In this document: in pieces, positions 32,481 to 44,444 of the stretch
Layout of the letters: each line of letters opens with the position of its first letter
How positions within the stretch are numbered: position 1 is the stretch's first letter
From: Arachis hypogaea
Lineage: Eukaryota; Streptophyta; Magnoliopsida; Fabales; Fabaceae
NCBI RefSeq assembly: GCF_003086295.3
Contig: NC_092053.1
Coordinates: 82,149,671-82,213,670 of the forward strand
Direction: 5' to 3'
DNA length: 64,000 bases
Position numbers and translations under genes: made by a program
The notes under the pieces: model-generated
Seen by the model: only the letters and a program-made list of their open reading frames with translations
Told to the model about the DNA's origin: nothing
The model's database searches: none

Positions 32481-34479
32481 ACTCCTGTAAAGTCTAACCA
32501 TATATTGATACTCCATTTATTAATGATCAACCGCTAGCCATTGAATTACTATGAACGCAAGACGAGATTCGAACTCCTAATATTTGCTTAAGCGAATGAG
32601 TGAGATGACTATTTAACAAATTTAAATTAGTTAAGACAAATTCTGATTAAAAATTCTTAAAATTTAATTTTAATTATACTTTTATAAAATATTTATAATA
32701 ATAATTACTATATATATTTTATTTAATTTTTTAATAAATTTTTTTATATAATTTTATGTATTATTCCGTACAAATTACGAAAATATACACTAGTTCGTTG
32801 TAAAAATGGTCACAAGATCAAATTTTGGGAGGTACTTACTGAAAGAAAAATAATATATTAAAGGTTTTGCTGTGGGAATAATTTAGCTTGTCAAAGTTAC
32901 CAATGTTGGGAATCTTTTTAATTTCTATATATTTTTTATAAATAAATATTTTGAAAATATAAAATTTTTAATTTATTTGAATATGAACCTTTTATATTTA
33001 AGATCTTATGTCCTTAACTAAATCCTAATCTTAAAATGTTTCATTTTTTAAATTTGGAAGGAAGAACAATTTCTAGCTTATACAATTTCTCATATATTTT
33101 TTTCATTATTGAACCTCAATATCATTTAAATGTGTCGACTTAATTAACCCTTGTTTATATCATTTGAAATTTTTACTCTAGAGTTAAAATTCTTACAAAT
33201 ATAATTTTACTAATAATATTAATCTAAAAGATAAAGACGAATTTTAACCGTTTTATCTCTCACCAATTCATAAAAAACTTTAGTAAATTGGATAATCTCT
33301 ACTCTAATTTTCTAGTATTCATGAAACAAATACGTCCATATTATTTTTTTAATGGTTTTAATTTTTTTCCTTTTTAACAAATGCCGCCTTTGCTAAGTGT
33401 CTTAAAAATACTCGTTAAAATCAGTAAAGAAAATTAAAATTTTAAAGTATTTAATACATTAGAAATTTCTAGACATTCTAACTGTTCAATACAAAATTCT
33501 ATTCATTACCAAAACACAAGAATTTTAAGTAGTTGTAACTCTTCCCAACAAGAAAGTGGAATATAATATATTTTATAAAATTTATTCGCCAATCTAAAAG
33601 TTCAAAGTCTTGATGATGATATATATGAGGTCTTAGTAGTAACTTGAGTGAGAACACTTCAACTCTCTTCCAAATGAGTGAAGCCAAAACAATATATAGT
33701 AGTAGTACTACATTTTCCTACGAATGTGAAATGGTCAAAAGGAAACGATAAAATCATTGACATATGGACATTCACATTATTGTCATTTTAAAATCGATTA
33801 CATCAAGAATAAAACTGTCCTAGCTGTAAGAATATCAGAACTTATAGCTTCATTTTTTAATAATTTTCTATAATTAAGGTTGATATATAGATATAGTTTC
33901 GTTCAGCTCTATACATGTCGCTTATTCTCTTTCCTCTTTGGTCAATTTATGTGTTACTGGTCTTTTATCGAAAAAGCTACACTTTATTATCACCCTACGC
34001 ACGATGTTCAATTTCGGTGGCACTATTTTATATTTCTGTTTTACGGATTCGTTTGCAAGTCGTTAATGTAAAATGATCGACAATGCTGTGGGTTCAAGTC
34101 AAAGAAAATATCAATAAAAAATTAAAGAAAAGAAAGAGAAAAAAAAGGGAAAAAATGCTGAAATATAGATAAATATATTAACTTTTCAGAATTCTAAAGT
34201 TAAATGTTACCAAAAAATAAAAAAAAAAAACAAAAATAAAAGAAAAGAAATCGAAGAGAAAAGTAAAAAGCATAAATGAAAACTAAAAAAAATGGAAAAA
34301 ATATTTGATTTTTTTCTGCAAATCTGTTTGCGTCAACATAAAAATAAGTTATTGAAAGTACTCGCCAAATGATGATTTTATTTTCTTCATATCCTTAAAC
34401 TCATATTTATAGAGAATTATAGCAATTAAAAAATTACAATAAAATTCTAGTAAAAGTTATTTTTTTCTAAGAACTAAAT
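32481..34479. other. AT-rich intergenic DNA
   Basis: No credible ORF, element boundary or conserved motif is visible. Short open frames at 33499-33687 and 33880-34071 lack support. Confidence 0.45.
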
Positions 34480-34492
34480 TAAATATAACTAC

Positions 34493-34670
34493 GCCAATTA
34501 GTAATAACTCAAATGGCATAGATTTCCCATACTCAATTAAGAAGTTGCGGGTTCGAGTCTCCTATCTTTCCAAATTGCCAATGAGTAATAGCTCAAATGG
34601 CATAGTCTCCCCATACTCAATTAAGAGGTTGCGGGTTCGAGTCTCATATCTTTGGTAAAAAAAAAAAAAA
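34493..34670 (+). mobile_element. Dimeric tRNA-derived SINE with 13-bp TSD
   Basis: Two tandem copies of a tRNA-like head (about 34500-34575 and 34583-34658) each have an A-box-like segment (TARCTCAAATGGCATAG) and a B box GGTTCGAGTCT. The second ends in a 14-A tail. TAAATATAACTAC is duplicated exactly at 34480-34492 and 34671-34683, as expected for LINE-mediated insertion of the whole dimer. The heads lack a cloverleaf-compatible 3' half, so they are not tRNA genes. Confidence 0.85.
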
Positions 34671-34683
34671 TAAATATAACTAC

Positions 34684-36062
34684 AAACACCCCTCACCAGT
34701 TATAACATTTGTATGAGAATATGATCTAACTTCTGATCAATTATAACTTCTGAGAATACGTAAATTATAACCTCAGAATACATAAGTTGTAATTTCTGTG
34801 ACGGTATATAACTGACACTTTTATGGAAAACATTATTCGATGGGTCTTCATGATTTTTTCAACTAGCACATTTCAAATACCAAACTAAGTTATTACCCAT
34901 TGGCGCACCGCACATGACCAATTTTAGGTACATGTCGAAGAGAATATTTATTTTCAATCTAACAATTTTTATCAACAAACAACTGACTATATAAACTTGT
35001 GGTAATTATTGTAATCGACTTCACTCCTTAGACAGTTTAATTCATGTGTATTGTCAAACTTTGAAGATTTGAAAGTCAGTATTCTGTTCATACGTACATA
35101 TATATATATGAGCTTGATTATTCAAACCACATGTACGTCAAGTATTTTGATTGTTAACCTTTTGTTTTTTATTTTGATGTATCTAATATACTTTTAGTAT
35201 TCAAATTTATAGATAGTAGTAGTTTAACTAGGGATGAAAGTACATCAAGTTGATTCATTAACCAATTCAATCTCGATTCGTTAATAACTTAATAAATTAA
35301 CTAGCAAAGATCATGAGTTTATGAATCAAATTTGAGTCTGAATTTGAACTTGCATATTAATTTAGTCAAATTTAAATTTAAAGAATCTCATCAGCTCATT
35401 TTTGCTTATAAGCTGGCTCAATTAGATATTATGTATATAATTATTTATATTAATATTATATTATTAATTTTATACTTTTAATTCAAGATAATAAGATATA
35501 ATTTTACACATAACTTTTACATATAATTATTATAAAAGATATAAATTATAATTGATAGATAGACAATATATATAATTGATAGTATTTTTTGTATATAAGT
35601 TATAATTTATTTATATAAAATTATAGATTATATTCATGTTATTGAGTAGTCAACTACTGTACTTGAGCCAACTCATGAGATTTTGATGAATCGATCTTGA
35701 ACTTTATAAATAAACTTGATTATTAATGAGTGAAACTCAATTTCATGAGCAAACTTGAGCTTCGTCTGAACTCGACTCAATTTCAACTCTAAGTATAACC
35801 ACCAAAATAGAGTTTAAGTCCATAACTGAATCAGGTTTGTCTATTACGTATTACCTGTGAGTATAGCTTTGGTCGATCTAAGGAACTAGTGCTACTGCAT
35901 ATATGTCATATACTCAGTGATGTATATCAATAGTTAACATCTAGTATCATTTCAATAATATAATACTTTACATGCAATTTCTCTCTTCACGTTCATAGCT
36001 ACATACACTAGCTTTTGCATATTCATCATACGGTATCCAAAGTCTCTTATTCCTTTTAAAGA
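34684..36062. other. AT-rich intergenic DNA
   Basis: Contains TTGAGTTTGCTCATGAAATTGAG-like simple patches around 35280-35790 but no ORF or boundary that I can support. Confidence 0.4.
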
Positions 36063-37240
36063 ATGACCGTCATAACTTCAAATAAAAAATCTCTTCTCTA
36101 CTTAATTCCAGATAAATTGAATGAAGACAATTTTGTCACATCACAGAAATTAAAATTGTTTGACTCAGCTAGAATCTGCATGATCATCTTCTTGCTAAGA
36201 AGATACCTTCTGAGTTTGATAATGAGACTAACAAAGATACTGAAAAAGTTTAATTTGTTAAACATCAAGAATGGTTCTTACAAAATTGTAATCTGAGTAG
36301 TTCTTAGTTGTGATCTTCAATGGATGCGCGCGGATTTTAAAAATAGGATGGTCTATTGTTCTTTTGCATGAGATATGAGATCCTCTTCAATAGTATTTCG
36401 TTTCTTCAAATAAAACTAAGCTGAGACATTCATGGCGAAACTAAAGAATATCAAAAATCAAAAACTCTCTGCCACAGATTACTTCAACAATGTTAAACGA
36501 TTAGTTGACTCTCTTCTATCGTTAGTCATGTAGTTTCTATGAAGATCACAGAGGCAATATGTGAAGGCCTTCCAAAAGAATTTTCTTTTATTATCACTAT
36601 AGTTCATGCCAAGCCAAAGATTTACACCATTCGAGAGGTAAAAGCTCTCCTAATTTCATATGAAGACATGCTTGAGAAGTTCAGACAAACTACTTTTGGT
36701 TTAACACGGATAAATTATGCCCTATCATTTTTCTCGAACCCGTGTTTTCAAAATTGAGAAATCTTTGGTGGTTGAAGGGGGCGAAAAAGAAGGTTTGATC
36801 ATGGTGGTCACAATGCATGGCCACCAAATTCTAGACCACAATGTCAAATGTGTCATCATCTTGGACACACTATTCTCTAACTCTTTTTTAGATATTATCA
36901 AAATTATCATGATCCTGATTTGTCTGCTTCTATATCATCTGTTTTTCCTACTCAAAATACTAATCCACCACCTCCAATATCACCTTTTCACCAACCTTCA
37001 CCAAGAACATATCTTATTACACCTTCATGCATTTTAGACACTTTTTGGTATCCTGATTCAGGTGACTCACATCATCTCTGAATAATCTTATGCATGTTTC
37101 ACATATTGCTAAAAATTTAAGGTATCTCTAAATTCTATCTTGTAATATTCCAATTCAATCGAAAGATACTTTTTTAGGCATTTCTTAAACATGGCTTATA
37201 TGTGTTTGATACTACCTTGAGATCTACTGCACTTAGCTTA
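36063..37240 (+). pseudogene. Ty1/copia gag-protease remnant
   Basis: Several short plus-strand frames together look like copia Gag: DKLNEDNF near 36113, a YFNNVKRLVDSLLS segment near 36480, then ICEGLPKEFSFIITIVHAKP and EVKALLISYEDMLEKF at 36550-36690. Further on, WYPDSGDSHH near 37048 matches the copia retropepsin active site (DSGA class), and a GLYVFD-like segment near 37195 resembles the GAG-pre-integrase domain. Many stops and frame changes show it is long dead. No copia LTR was found; it ends where element O begins. Confidence 0.7.
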
Positions 37241-37246
37241 CATGGC

Positions 37247-37810
37247 CTACATGCACTTAGTTTCTTGACTTGAATGTTGTATGGATTTAAAACCCTTGAA
37301 GATCAAAAGCTCCTCATACACCCTCAGAACAAATTCACCTTTTTTCACATCAACCAGAGCTCCTCTAGTGGCTAGGAATGGTCTTTCCAGGATTATGGAG
37401 GCGTTTTCATCCTCTCCCATATCGAGTATCACAAAGTCTGCTAGGAGGAATAATTTTCCTACCTCGACCAAGACATTCTCCACTATTCCATGTGTATATT
37501 TCAGAGACTTATCTGCCATTTGTAATGCTATCCTTGTAGGTTGTTTCTCTTTGATTTGCAGCTTCTTCATCACAGACAAGGGCATTAAGTTGATACTTGC
37601 ACCCAGATCACATAAGGCTTTGTCAAAGGTTGTGCTCCCAATGGTGCTTAGAATCTGAAAACTCCCTAGATCTGGCATCTTTCTTGGTAATTTACTTTGA
37701 ATTAATGCACTACATTTCTTAGTAAGGTCTACAGTTTTATCTCCTTTTAGGGTCTTCTTCTTGGAGAGTAGAACCTTTATGAACTTGATATAGAGAGACA
37801 TTTGCTCCAA
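37247..37810 (-). pseudogene. Athila-type retropepsin (element O)
   Basis: This 187-residue ORF starts in the gag-protease linker (LTKKCSALIQSKLPRKMPDL) and contains the active-site motif CDLGASINLMP, then IVENVLVEVGKLFL and FLATRGALVDVKKGEFVLRV. It is the most intact protease in the window. Without a Gag in frame or a pol it has no working context. Confidence 0.85.
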
Positions 37811-37870
37811 AACCTCAGTAAAAGGAATATTGATTTGTAACTTTCTGAAAACTTCTAAAAACTTTGAAAA

Positions 37871-39567
37871 CTAGTTGTCCTTGGTTTCCTTTTGAAGATT
37901 CTGAGGGTATGGCATCCTCACCTTGTACTCAGGTACCTTAAGCAATGCCAGAAATTTCTCATGATCAACTAAAAAAGGGTTATCCGGATGCTTTGAAGGT
38001 GTGTGTGTTACAGCATCATCTTCTGTTTTCTCTGGAGCTTCTGTTTTCACTGACCCCTCAGTAACTTGTTCCTCCTCGTTTGTCTCTGATTCCTTTACCA
38101 ATGCGATAACCTTACACTCTTCTCTTGGATTAGGTACTGTGTCACTAGAAAGAGTATTAGGAGGTCTCTCAGGTATTTTCTTGCTTAACTCACCCACTTG
38201 AATCTCTAGGTTCTTGAGTGAAGCTCTTGTTTCCTACATAAAACTTGCAACTAAAGACTCCAAGTCAGTGGTCTTCTGAGGTTGAGATGTTTCTTGTTAT
38301 GGTTGAGAAGGCTGAAACTGACAGTTGTTGAAGTTGTTCTAATTGAGATTGCCCTGAGAATTGTTGTTAAAATTTTGTTAGCTCTGCTGTTGATTTTTTC
38401 ACCCAAAATTAGTGTGATTCCTCCATCTCGGATTAAAAGTATTGGAATATGGATCATTGTTGGGATTTCTAGAGGAATTGCCAATGTAATTAACTTGCTC
38501 AGGGGGTACTGGCCGAACTCAGCGCTCTCACCTTGAGGGAAGCCACCACTCATGTCATAAGAAGTGTCTTGTGTAGTAACTGCTGAGAGTTGCATTCCAC
38601 TCAAGTGTTGAGTAATAGCATTAATTTGTTGAGACATAGCCTTTTTCTGGGCAAGAATTGCATCCAAGGCATCCAACTCCATGACTCCTTTATTTACAGA
38701 GGTCCTCTCGGAATAATATAAACACTGGTTGTTGGCAACCATCTCAATTAATTCCATAGCTTCATTAGGGGTCTTTTTCATGTGGAGTGACGCTCTTGCA
38801 GAATTATCCAGAGACATTTTGGCGGTCTCAGAGACTCCATCATAAAATATCTGCAGCTGAATCCAATTTGAGAGCATATCAAGAGGACACTTCCTGAGCA
38901 TCAACTTGTACTTCTCCCAGGCTTCATAGAGAGACTCACCCTCTCTCTACCTAAAAGTATGAAGATCCGTCCTCAGCTTAGTCAGCCTCTGAGGTGGAAA
39001 GAATTTGGTCAGAAACCTGTTGATCACCTTATCTCAAGTATGCAAACTATCCTTGGACTGAGTATTAAGCCACTACTTAGCTTTGTACCTTACAGCAAAT
39101 GGGAAGAGAAGTAGCAAGTAGACATCAGGATGGACTCTATTAGTCTTCATAGTGTCATAGATCTGCTGGAAATTAGATATAAACAAGTTTGGGTCTTTCT
39201 GCGGGAGTCCGTGAAACTAGCAATTTCGTTGCACTAGAGAAATCAACTAAGGCTTCAACTCAAAGTTGTTAACAGCAACAGGGGGTACAACAATGCTATT
39301 CCCATTGAAATCAAGGCTAGGAGCAGTGTATGAGACAAGTGTTCTCCTAGGTTGTGCAAGCATATTAGGAGGGTTAACAACATTGGCATGAACCGCATTG
39401 TTGTTGTTATTGAGCCCCATAGTGAACTCTTCAACTTCCTTTTCAAAATTATCCCTTAGACTCTCACCGGCTTTGTAAGCTCTAGCTTGTTATAGACGTC
39501 GCCTCAAGGTCCTTTCAATCTCAGGATCAAAGTCTAGAAGAGGTTCTTTGTTCCTGTTCCTGCTCAT
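37871..39567 (-). pseudogene. Gag polyprotein with several stops (element O)
   Basis: The likely start is 39567 (MSRNRNKEPLLDFDPE). The Retrotrans_gag core appears as HPDVYLLLLFPFAVRYKAK and then ESLYEAWEKYKLMLRKC, interrupted by at least four stops. An open stretch 38904-38251 contains the distal part (NEAMELIEMVANNQCLYYSE and a Gln-rich segment), and 38197-37871 is an acidic, Ser/Thr-rich linker. It is clearly decayed. Confidence 0.75.
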
Positions 39568-39921
39568 AAACAACAAAAAATAAAGAAAAAGTGGGAATTT
39601 CTACGTCAGAGTATAGAAAATTTTCAGTGAGGTATCCTGTGTAAAAGAAATAAAACAAAACAACTGAATAAATTAAACAGGGAATTCAAACAACTAATGA
39701 GTAAAAAAAGGGGTATAAAATTTGAACTAAATAAAAATTAATAACTAGGAGAAATAAAACAACTAAGGGGACACCAAACTTAATTTCAGAAATTGCGAGA
39801 AAATTTTTAAATAAAAGAAAGCTAAAATTTTGAAAATTTAAAAGAAATAAATTAAATAAAATTAAAGCAAAAACGCCTAATATAAGAAATCAAACAACTA
39901 GTAGTTGTCAATCACAGTCAA

Positions 39922-39939
39922 TTCCCGGCAATGGCACTA
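39922..39939 (-). promoter_or_regulatory. Degenerate primer-binding site (element O)
   Basis: The minus strand reads TTAGTGCCATTGCCGGGAAT around the expected site. It is recognisable as a tRNA-Asp PBS with several substitutions, and is 6-7 bases from the LTR end. Confidence 0.6.
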
Positions 39940-39945
39940 AAAACT

Positions 39946-41378
39946 TGGTATGGAATTCGAATGTCTAAAAACTAACCGGCAAGTGCACTGGGTCGTACCA
40001 AGTAATACCACAGGTGAGTGAGGGCCGATCCCACAAGGATTGATGGACCAAGAAACAATGGTTGAGTGATTCACTTGGTCAGACAAGCAGAAAATGGTGT
40101 TTTGGGGTTTCAATTGCATTAAAAAATAAATTAGAAATTCAGAAGGCAAATAGTAAAATTGGTGTGAAAGCTATATGAGAGAACAGTTAAGGTTTTAGAG
40201 TTGTTTACTTTTCGGATTTTTATTTCTTACTAACTATTTAATCATGGAAGATTCAATTTATGACAAACTTTAATTGACTAAATCCTAATTCCTTAGTAAT
40301 TTAGTCTCCTCTAACCTAGTTAACCACCAATTCCATGGTCACTTAATTTAGATTAGAGGTCCAAGTCCAATTCTAGTTTATTAGCCACAAAAACCCTAAT
40401 TACTCAAATATAAGAGGATTATATGTTACATATCTCGTTAAGTCTAAGTAATTAGCGTTCAGGAGGAATTACTTCCAAGCTTTTGTCCAAGTAAATTACT
40501 TTTCCAAGATTTAACAAGAACTCAAGTAGAAAAAGGGTTATCATCCAATATACCTTAATCCCTAAAATGAAGAACAAAAGCAGATCCTTGAAATTGAAAT
40601 AAGCACATTAATTAAAATAGAGTGGCAATAGTATTAATCTATAGAATAAACAGAGCTCCTAACTTTAATAGGAAAGGTTTAGTTGCTCATGAGTCAGAGA
40701 AAAACTAGGATTCCAAAATTTGTGAAAACTAGAATGAGGTAGCAGGAGAGAAGGTATCCTGAGGGGCTAAATCTTTTTCTTTTATATCTAACCTAATTTG
40801 ATTTGATAATAAAATAAAATAATAATGTCTAAACCCAAAAAGATTATGTTTGTAGATAAAAATAACTCAGGGAGAATAATATAAAATCAATTATTAACCA
40901 AATCTTCATCCAACAGAGCCTTCGTTAATGTTCAATTTCGCGCTACTGGCGCTAAACGCCAGTTTCGGCGTTTAGCGCCCCTGAGGCAGAGAGGTTTCTA
41001 TCTTCCTGGCGCTAAATGCCAAGATCGGCATTTAATGCAGACAGCTTTTGATTCTGGGCACGAATTACGATATCTCCTGCGCTAAACGCTAATAGTGGCG
41101 TTTAGCGCCAACTCAACAGAGACCTTGCACACGGTACGAGGCATCTGGAGCTAAACGCCCAATAGTGGCATTTAGCGCCAGCTTGGCAGGAATGAATTTC
41201 TCCCTTTTTCTTCTGCACGAACTCTACCAAACTTGTCCATATTTTTTCTGAAATAAATAAAACCACAATGCGCCTCAAGGTAGCATCCAAATAGGCTTAA
41301 AACACTAAAAACTCAACTAAAGTCAACAAATTCATATCCAAAATAACAAGAAAATAAATAGACGATGCTCATGCATCA
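39946..41378 (-). repeat. LTR of element O
   Basis: On the minus strand it starts TGATGCATGAGCATCGTC and ends GAATTCCATACCA, 1433 bp with TG...CA ends. A TATA-like box (GATATAAAAG) lies at 40779-40788. U3 has a cluster of GGCGCTAAACGCC and GGCGTTTAGCGCC (40948-41180), a distinct variant of the palindromes in LTRs A, D, R and F. Confidence 0.8.
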
Positions 41379-42543
41379 ATTGGTCACTAATAATTATAAG
41401 TGTTGCTGGGGGTAGATATAATGAATTGTAATGAGTTATTCTTGGAGAAAGAATTGATTTATGAGACACTTGCACCTGGTAGATGCATGGATGTGGGTTT
41501 TGTTCCGCTTGCTCAGTGTTGTAGGTTAGTTACGGGAATAGTGGTTTATCCCATCCATGGTGAGGACAGTGGTGTTATGCCGCTCACGAGAGAACAAAAT
41601 GGAGTATTTGATAACAAATTAGGGTTAATACACCTAATAATTTGGGAAATTGATTAAAATAAATGATTATGACTGAGTGTTGTCTGAATGACCGATTTGG
41701 CACGGACGATGGTCTTATCCCACTTGCGTGTTTGAGATTGACAAAGATTATTGATTGGCAAGGTGGGAGGTTCATCCTGCTTGCGAGGCAAGGCCGGAGG
41801 TTCATCTCGCTTGCGACGCAAGGTCAGAGTTTCGTCCCACTTGCGAGGCAAGGTCGTGGGTTCGTCCCACTTGCATATTTGGCTTTGCACCTGCACCAGG
41901 CAAGGACGGAGGTTTCATCCCGCTTCTCCGTTGTTGCATTGTGATGTAGGGATGGTGGTCAAGTCCTTCCTACACTATCTCTCTCTCTCTGGTTGCATGT
42001 GTGATAAGACACTCTCCCTGCGAGATATGTACATGGTATTCACCTTGTGAGATATGTATATGGTATTCACCTTGCGAGGCGTACAGGGCACTCACCCTGC
42101 GAGGAGTACAAGGCTCTCACATTACAAGGTGTATAGGACACCCTCCCTGTGAGACCGGGTTGTGATAAGCCCAGAGATATTTTTCCTTTTGGGGATGCGC
42201 AACAGAGAGGCAATGTTTGGATTAGCTATCTGATGTGTCGGGTTCTGGTATGTTAACTGACGCGTGAGCTCATGGCCAGTAAGATAGGTATGCATCATGT
42301 GTATTTAGTTGTAATTATTTAGGTGTGCATATTGTGTTTGGTTTTCCTACTTGTTCATCTATCTGCTACTTGTACTACTTGAATTAATTGCACTTTGTTG
42401 TGATTGACTTGTTTATTTTGTTTGTGTTTTATTCTGTTAAGAACTTAAGACTGGAAATATAAGAATATGATAATATATCCAGACTAATGAGACTGTTGAT
42501 AATTCTTTGAGACTATTGAGACTAAATGATGATAATTGATACC
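41379..42543 (+). repeat. Fragment P: LTR-like segment with two short tandem arrays
   Basis: Four 30-bp units of the type GGCAAGGTCGGGGTTCGTCC lie at 41757-41876, with a degenerate fifth at about 41899. A second array of five 25-27-bp units (CTTGCGAGATATGTA type) lies at 42016-42145. The rest resembles the minus-strand interior of element Q in layout and wording. Open frames across the arrays (41663-41944 and others) are a consequence of the 30-bp period, and I do not consider them genes. Confidence 0.5.
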
Positions 42544-44422
42544 TGATGAGTCCATATTTTACGATATATTTTGGTTTGATTTGAATGGATTTCATCACAT
42601 AAACCCACATTTATTCATCTAAATAGGATGCTTTTGAGATTTCTTCCTAAATTGTGCTTGAAAGTGAAAACATGCTCTTTTGTGCTTAATTTAGTCAATT
42701 TTAATTCACTTTAATCCCATTTGGTGCCTTGATGTATTCGTTAAGTGATTTCAAATTTCCAAGGCAAGTATGGGTTGAAGAAGTGAGAAAAAGAGCATGC
42801 AAAAGGGAAGAAACCATGAAGAAATGGAATTTGGAAGTTCCAGCACCCGTGCATGCACACGCACAATGAGGATTTGCGAGCGACGCGTATGCGTGGGAGT
42901 GAATTTTGAGCAATGACGCGTACGCGTGACTCGAATTACGTCAGCTCATTAATGCAAATCGCTGGGGGTGATTTTTGGACCTCCAGAACCCAGTCCAACT
43001 CATTTCTGAAGCTATATGAGGCCAAAGTGAAGCTGAATGAAGGGGGGCAATTAGGTTTAGTTTTTATGATGTTTTTCTCTTAGTTTCTAGAGAGAGAAGC
43101 TCCCCCCTCTCTCTAGAATTAGGGTTTTTAGCTTAGTTTTCTTTTAATTTCAGCACTTTAATTCTTGCTTTAGTGTAGTTTCATTTATGTTTCTATTCTT
43201 TCTTGTCTTTATCTTCTTCATCTCTTTTGTTATTTTCTCTTTTATGTTATTTTCATGTTAAGAACACTTTTGTTATTTTAATTCTAATTAATGCAAATTT
43301 ATGTTTCTATGTCATTTATTGCTTTCCTTAGTTGTTATTGCTATTTTCTTGCTTTGGTAGATTTAGAATTTATTTTAATGTATTTTAATATTATTTTATT
43401 TTCAGCACACCAAGTGTTTGATAAAATGCTTGGCTTAGTTTTCACTTAGTTTTTTTCTCACTCTTGGCTTGGAATTGATGACTTTGGTGATCCTTGAGTC
43501 ATTGATGTCCATTCTTGTTTGATACATTAGAGTAGTTAGTTGATTTGGTCTTCCTTGACTCTATGTAACCCCTTAGTGTTGACATAAGACTTAGGGATTG
43601 AAATTAACTATGCCTATTTGACTTATCTTCGATGTAAGGTTGACTAAGTAGGATTAACTTTTCATAATCATCATATGTTTGTGGTCAATGTCTAGGATAG
43701 GTAACCTTAGCTCTCAATTGCTTGCCAAGAGATTTTCTTGCATTTTAAGTTTCCTTTCCTTACATTTAATTGCTTTGACTTTTATTGCTCTGATGTTAAT
43801 TTCTTGAATGTTTATTTAATTGCTTTGATGTTTAATTTCTTGCATGTTTAGTTTTCACACTCTTGGTTGAGAAATTTGGTGTTTGGATGGAATTGAGTTG
43901 TGGATGTCCATTCCGCTTGTGTGAGAATGGTTAATTGGTTTGGTTTCCATTGACGCTAGTCTTTCACTAAGTAATTAGTGAGTTGACTAGGACTTATGGA
44001 TTGAGATCAATTACGCCCTTTTGACTAATTCTCAAGGAGGATTAACTGATTTGGATTGATTCCGCACAATTGCCATGTTTGTGGTCCACAACTAAGATAG
44101 GAAACCTAGATTACTCACTTCTTTCCAAGAGTCATTTAATTACTTTCTTTTCAATTCCTTGCATGCTTGTTTCAATTCTTGCTATTTACATGTCTTGCTC
44201 TCTTGCTTTCATTTCCAATTCTCCATGCTCTCTCATAGCCAATGACATGACACTTCATTTGCAACTCCTAGGGAAGAACGACCCGGGAGCAAAATACTCT
44301 CGGTTATTTTGTATTGGATTTAATATTTGATCTTGAGAATTCATTGTTGGTTTGGAATATGCTACCAACGAATTGATGCTTGTTTTGATCAATTCCGAAC
44401 CGACATAAAATTCTCGTTGTCA
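42544..44422 (+). repeat. 5' LTR of element G (TGATGAGTCC family)
   Basis: It starts TGATGAGTCCATATTTTACG and ends CTCGTTGTCA, 1879 bp. It contains ACGCGTACGCGTGA-type motifs (42858-42930), the TTCTAGAGAGAGAAGCTCCC hairpin (43085-43118) and an internal near-repeat (43684-43990 and 43990-44110 share CATGTTTGTGGTC-type segments). Confidence 0.75.
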
Positions 44423-44425
44423 AAT

Positions 44426-44444
44426 TGGGCGCCATTGCCGGGGA
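44426..44444 (+). promoter_or_regulatory. PBS-like site of element G with one inserted G
   Basis: TGGGCGCCATTGCCGGGGA differs from the tRNA-Asp complement by an extra G and one substitution. It lies 3 bases after the LTR end. Confidence 0.75.

Larger units (their letters stand above)
37241..41378 (-). mobile_element. Element O: truncated Athila-type retrotransposon
   Basis: On the minus strand: LTR (39946-41378), degenerate tRNA-Asp-type PBS (about 39922-39939), short leader, gag (39567 to about 37871) and protease (37810-37247). No reverse transcriptase follows; the sequence passes straight into the copia remnant, so pol and the second LTR are gone. Confidence 0.75.

Noticed and set aside
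34500..34660. Possible tandem tRNA genes with A and B boxes.
   Set aside because: No cloverleaf 3' half, a poly(A) tail and a 13-bp TSD identify a SINE.
36063..36296. Small plus-strand ORF as an independent host gene.
   Set aside because: It fits the N-terminal part of a decayed copia Gag that continues to 37240.
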